Below, piece after piece: positions 59,212-64,000 of a stretch of 64,000 nucleotides of DNA (its first letter is position 1; every line of letters starts with the position of its first letter). Below the pieces are notes generated by a model, which searched no databases, was not told the origin of the DNA, and saw nothing but the letters and a program-made list of their open reading frames with translations. Origin of the DNA: Malus domestica. Taxonomy: Eukaryota > Streptophyta > Magnoliopsida > Rosales > Rosaceae. The stretch is taken from assembly GCF_042453785.1 (NCBI RefSeq), contig NC_091661.1, positions 26,403,501-26,467,500 of the forward strand, given 5' to 3'. The translations under genes were made by a program, and so were the position numbers.

Positions 59212-60044
59212 AAAAGATTAATGCCATCAATTTGTTCAATATTTCTTGTATAAGCATGTCAAGTAGGGGGACAAAATGTTCAGGTGTGGTATATATGATC
59301 ACTCTAAAGAGAAGTGGTAGCAACTAAGAGCAAATGAATGTTTAGATGATAAAATTCCGAGGGCGGAAGTGCCATGTACATTCAATGATTTCTTTTTTCA
59401 GCTGCTCAGCTCTTCTTCATGCTTGGGAGCGGAGCATCGAGGTACATGCAGACTACAGATGAAAAACTATGAATGCCAACTAAATATCATTGTGCAATTA
59501 ACTATGGTGGATTTTTGGCTTCTTTGATCACAGATAATTTTTCGGGCACAGGAGATGTACTCAAGGGGCTGTGTATAGGGTCAGGTAGCAGGATTGAGTT
59601 CATCGTTAAGGACCCTGGGGCTCACAACTATTCAACAACATCCACCGATACAAAGCTATTGAACCGTACAGCTGCACCGAATTTCATACCTCGTGATAAG
59701 AGGTGCAGAGAAAGGGGTATGCAACTTGTTCTCCTGACTTTGAGGAAAACCAAGTGGAAATCCTATTCTGAAGTCAGGCTTTTCAACTCATTTGTTTAGG
59801 GTTCAGCTTTGTTTTATGTAATGAGCTGGATAAAGGAGGTTGACTACTTTTCCTGAATTGTATATGGGGATGGGACATATTTTATCTACAACACTAAGTA
59901 TTTACTGAAGGAACTCACATCAAAATATGAGTGAGGTTCAATCATTCATATCCACGAACTGCACCATGTGATGCAACTAATTCACATGTCATATTAATTG
60001 TGTCGTTCACTCATACTATATCTTATAGAGCAATACACCAACCA
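59212..60044. other. 3' flank of the PPR pseudogene
   Basis: A 108-codon frame at 59473-59799 has no recognised motif. The region may be former 3' UTR. Nothing else is supported. Confidence 0.35.
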
Positions 60045-60592
60045 TCATGTGATGCAGGCGCAGCAAATAGAAGCGAATTAAAATGATAGATATGATGGAT
60101 ATGTATTGTCCACTATCTTCTGGTGCGATGAGAGACCTGAAAACCCTAATAACTTTGATTCTAATACCAGCTTACGACGTCGACACTAGAAATAACAAAG
60201 CTGCAGACTCTTAAACAAGAGAAAGACACATAAAAATGAGTTTACAACTCAAATATCAATATGATAATTCAAAACAACATCCCCTTCTTCTTTGCAAATA
60301 CAAGTATTTATAGGTTTACAACTTAAAGTGAGAAATATGAAAAGACAAAAAATAAAAAATAAAAAAATAAAGGCTTACAATATAACTCCCATAAAACTAA
60401 ATGATTTCATAAAATGTCATTAACTTAGGAACTCCATAAGCCACAAATTTAAAGCTAGATCATGCATTATAACTAAAAAAATGCATGTATTATATTATAA
60501 AACTTAAATTCTAGCTATTAGTAATTTTATATAATAATGCTTTTAGTCCTTGACCTGAATCATCATGTGACGGTTTGGCAGTTACACTAACA
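60045..60592 (-). mobile_element. LTR-retroelement remnant: one LTR with primer site and leader
   Basis: On the minus strand, tgttagtgtaactgcc (60592) opens a likely LTR of about 420 bp with an internal TATA-like ctataaatacttg. It is followed at about 60170 by a tRNA-Met-type primer site (tggtattagaatc) and a leader containing agggttttcagg. It shares about 200 bp with the fragment at 52590-52810 in the opposite orientation. No coding region remains; it is a broken, old remnant. Confidence 0.55.
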
Positions 60593-62777
60593 AAATTTCT
60601 CTTAGAGTTTTTCTAGTATGGACCAGAGCATAAGATACACTAAGATCATTGAATATTCAATCTTCATCTACCAAATCACTAATCGCACATTTAGTTGTTC
60701 ATTCACCTTGTGGTTGATGCTATGTGTAGTCTCATTCTAGAATTTTCCTTTTCTCTACAAGGTGGCTAAAAACTTTTTACTCTTTTGCTTCTCCAATCTC
60801 CAACCCAAAATCTCAACAGTGTCTCCTATCTTTGTGGGGCATAAAAAAATTTGATAGCAAAAACAGGACATGAACACTAAGAAAGGCAGCAATCTGTGCC
60901 TTTGAAACAGCAACCAAAATCTACAAAAAGACAGCAACCTAGCAGTTGAAAACACCCTTCCTTCTGAGATGTCTCTCTTGCTTTGCTTGTACATATATAT
61001 ACATATTACATATATACATTATATATTCAGATACACACACACATCCATCTGGTCTTAATATTTCTGCCATCGCTGGGAGGATCTTTGCAGGTTCCAATTT
61101 ACATGTGATGAACAAGACACACGTAGCTAGGGACACTCATATATGATGTATATGATCCATGTTTCTCTGCTTTGCTATGCTCCATGCAACTTTTACAAAT
61201 TATTTGCAAATTATTTTCTTTTCTCATCACTGTAATTGCAATTATGTAACTTCGATGCCTACAACCAACTCCGTGACCTCTATTTTTATTTTATTTTATA
61301 ATTTTTTATTTTTTGGTTTGTATAATTTTTATTTTGTTATCTGGGTCAAGATCAATGACTCAGTGCGGTTGATTGCTCAACTCTAAATAGAACATTAGGT
61401 GCCCTTTGTGACTTAAGGCCATGCATAAGGATATGCTACGAGTAATGTTAGGAAGAACATTTATTTAAATTATATTTTCTAAATCACATGATGTGGATAT
61501 TGATAATTAAATTATTACTTAAGTGTTTAATTAACGAGCTTATTCTATATTTGTGACACATTATATGATTCATAAATGTGATCTAAATAGATGGTTTTCC
61601 TAGTGTTTTCATAATGCTATATATAGTCCATTGTTTTGTTTGTTGTAATTGATAGGTAGGTCACCTCCAAGATGATGAGTACATATTTCAAAAGAGAGTT
61701 TTTAGTGTGCCCGAAATACTGGCACATACGCTATATGTTATTATACAAGTGGACATAATCTATATATCTATATTCATCACTATATTCACCATATTCACCA
61801 TATTCACCTCAATTTCAAAAAGCTAGAGCCAAAATATATATTGAATGCCCTAAACCACAAGGATGCAAAATGGGATGCAAAATGTGACTGAACCTTAAAT
61901 ATATAGTACATGCCTCATATTGTATCACTATGGTGGCTCTTTCGATGAATGCTATGGATATTTTTTGAAGCGGTATTGCCCTTCTTGTGGAGACGAGTTG
62001 GTTGGTGGTTTTCTTTTCAGATTAGTTAGGTTTTAAATTTTTGTGATATCCCCGCTTCACACACTCGTGATGTCTTGCTACGGCAAGTTGATGTGGCCTC
62101 GCTAGTTTTAGTAATGGTTTGTGCTTGCATGTAATGTAAGATGTGTCTCATCTATTGTCTTTGTGGCAAATTTGTACCATTTGCACTATTTGCTCTTTAG
62201 CTCTTGTGGTAGCGCAAAATAAGGATTTAACTTATTTGTTGGTTGAATTTTCTAATTAATTAAGAACATATATTGCACAAATGAAAGTATAAAGGTTATT
62301 AATTTAAGAAGAAAACAATGCATGCCGATATCATTTTCCAAATATTTGGCAGAATATTATTTTTTGGCTTGAAAAAGGACAAGGCAATATAGCTGTATGA
62401 AGTCTCTTAGGCTGATTTGTTTGCATGGGTGCTCTCTCTGCACACAACAAGATTTTTACAGCAAAGCAATTTGTAGGCATTATATATGTAAGCTAAAAAT
62501 TATGGAATGACGAAGTTGCGAGAATGACCTTTTTTATTCTTGAGTGTGTGGGGATACATACACAATGAAAATGACCTTTACTTCAGTCTATTTAACGAAT
62601 TAATCATATATATATATATATGTAAGTATTTATGCATGTAAAGAGATGTTCTAGTTTGCAATTAACCGCATGTAAAGAAAATGTGGACATGCATTTGATA
62701 TGTGATCTATATGTTGTCATTATTGTTGATACCGTTAATATTGTGCTTGAAAATTTAGTTAACAACAACGTAGAATG

Positions 62778-62778
<1 letters not shown>

Positions 62779-62810
<32 letters not shown>

Positions 62811-62820
62811 ATGTATATGT
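62779..62820. repeat. (AT)n / (TATG)n microsatellite
   Basis: About twelve AT units passing into tatgtatgtatatgtatatg. A related (AT)n tract lies at about 62605-62621. Confidence 0.9.
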
Positions 62821-63587
62821 AAATCATGTGTATGTATGTGATATATCCAACCAAGAGAAGCACTTATCACTCAACTTTATACTTCAATTAAATTTTGTTT
62901 CCATTATCACACTTGCATGTGAATGTACTTTCCCGAAGTTCAACTCACGTGAGTTTTTGCTAGCAAGAGTCACAAGAATCCAATATATACATACTACTAT
63001 GCTAAAGGATAATTTATTTATTAAAACAAATAAAATAATATTTCTTGGACACAATGTTTATGTATTTGTATGTGATAGTAACTATTTCTTGGGTTTTTTC
63101 GAAGTGAATTACAAAATTTTGGAAACATATGAAGGAGCACAGATTTGGTGTCAAGCTCTATGTGGTGATTGTGGCAAGGCTTGTCATTATATGAGTTTTT
63201 TTATTCCATTTTCAAATAATATGGAATGTCACGAGAATCATTTCTAAATAAAGTAATACTTTTATTGTTTATGCCATAATTAACTTTCATATCACTTTTC
63301 TAATTGAGATTATTATAAACAATTAAGAATTTTATTGTTGCTGTGATCTCACAAATACAACAGAGTTTAGCACGTAAATACGTTGATTAATTAATTAATT
63401 AAAAATAAATAAAATATAAGCACGATTGTCTTCGTCGGGTTTATACCCCCAGAGCATTCCATTATGAAACATGTGAATGAGAACACTCAAATCCTTAAAG
63501 AATCTTCTGCATCAACCTCCAACTTTTTGGCAACTAACAAGCCCTAAGATGAGTACGTAATATACGTTAATTTATCACCCTCAAATC

Positions 63588-63676
63588 GATGATAAAATAG
63601 AGCTTAAGATAATTTGCCTTGGGGTTCGAGGGCTGATAAAATAGAGCTTAAGATCCTTTGCCTTCGGGTTTGAGGG
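63588..63676. repeat. Direct tandem duplication, about 45 bp x 2
   Basis: tgataaaatagagcttaaga occurs twice, each time followed by tttgcctt and a gggttygaggg ending. Confidence 0.85.
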
Positions 63677-64000
63677 TGAGTCTGTGTCCGACATCGTCCT
63701 ATCCGATAAATTAACATCGCCTAACCCTCTATTTACGTGTAAAATTAATCAGAATGAATTAATCCATCATCATCATCATCAACCGAATAGAAATTGCATG
63801 CATATATCCTCAGGTTTTCAAAATCAAGTAAAAAGGTTAAAAAAAAGGGGTTACAAAATATACCTGAGAAGAATTGGACAGCACCGAACAAATTAATAAA
63901 AAGAAATTAGTCACTTCAATTTGATAAAGAAATGCTAGCTAATAGGTTTCAAAGGTATCAAGACAAATTATTGCTTATCTGTTTTAACTTGTTTTTTTCC

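Larger units (their letters stand above)
60593..64000. other. AT-rich intergenic DNA to the window end
   Basis: No frame has a recognisable domain; the longest (62801-63247, 148 codons) begins inside a TATG-rich microsatellite flank and looks accidental. It contains (AT)n tracts at about 62605-62621 and 62779-62802, a short atattcacc triplication at about 61780-61808, and a direct duplication of about 45 bp at 63588-63676. Confidence 0.45.

Noticed and set aside
62801-63247. 148-codon frame near the window end
   Set aside because: It begins in a microsatellite flank and shows no conserved motif or splice context; likely chance.

Overview
The window is nuclear DNA of a flowering plant. Genes have short phase-conserved GT-AG introns, plant-only families are present (CHX exchanger, ERD15-type PAM2 protein, RETICULATA-type fragment, a PPR protein with an E-type C-terminal extension), and mobile DNA is dense. 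The repeats point to Rosaceae, tribe Maleae (apple/pear type): a Cassandra element with 5S-like LTRs, an RTE-type LINE, and a high-copy repeat carrying a coiled-coil reading frame. The family-level assignment is inference from remembered repeats; the plant assignment is secure.

Layout. 1-6120 is repetitive: a direct-repeat leader and coiled-coil ORF of a putative LTR-type element, then an RTE LINE on the minus strand with one uninterrupted 1052-codon ORF. 6360-7042 holds the last two exons of a RETICULATA-related-like gene whose 5' part is not in the window. Next come a complete CHX cation/H+ antiporter (minus), an ERD15-like gene (plus) and a tiny HMA metal-binding protein (minus) with a 9-bp first coding exon. 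13.6-16.9 kb is intergenic, with a three-LTR tandem Cassandra element and a Mutator-like MITE. A nine-exon Ca2+-dependent staphylococcal-type nuclease gene follows at 17.3-19.5 kb, then a hAT-like element. A WUN1-type wound-induced gene lacks an obvious ATG and has a tandemly duplicated upstream region. A PLAC8/DUF2985 membrane protein lies at 25.7-27.4 kb. 29.4-34.3 kb is a 4.85-kb MULE with long terminal inverted repeats, a perfect 9-bp target duplication and a damaged transposase gene.

The right half holds a nine-exon alpha-SNAP gene, two tandem AVT6-type vacuolar amino-acid transporter genes with identical internal exon lengths, a mitochondrial-type ARM-repeat protein, an eleven-exon NOP53 ribosome-biogenesis gene, and a PPR pseudogene split by a solo LTR with a 5-bp target duplication. 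From about 59.8 kb to the end I see only AT-rich intergenic DNA, an LTR-element remnant and microsatellites.

The genes do not form one pathway. They are ordinary single-copy plant genes (ion and amino-acid transport, vesicle fusion, ribosome assembly, stress response, nucleic-acid turnover) separated by transposable elements. The most informative structures are the Cassandra array, the MULE, the solo LTR in the PPR gene, the tandem AVT6 pair, the duplicated WUN1 upstream region and an 81-nt intron in NOP53 that is an open multiple of three. I found no sign of a previously undescribed molecular system.
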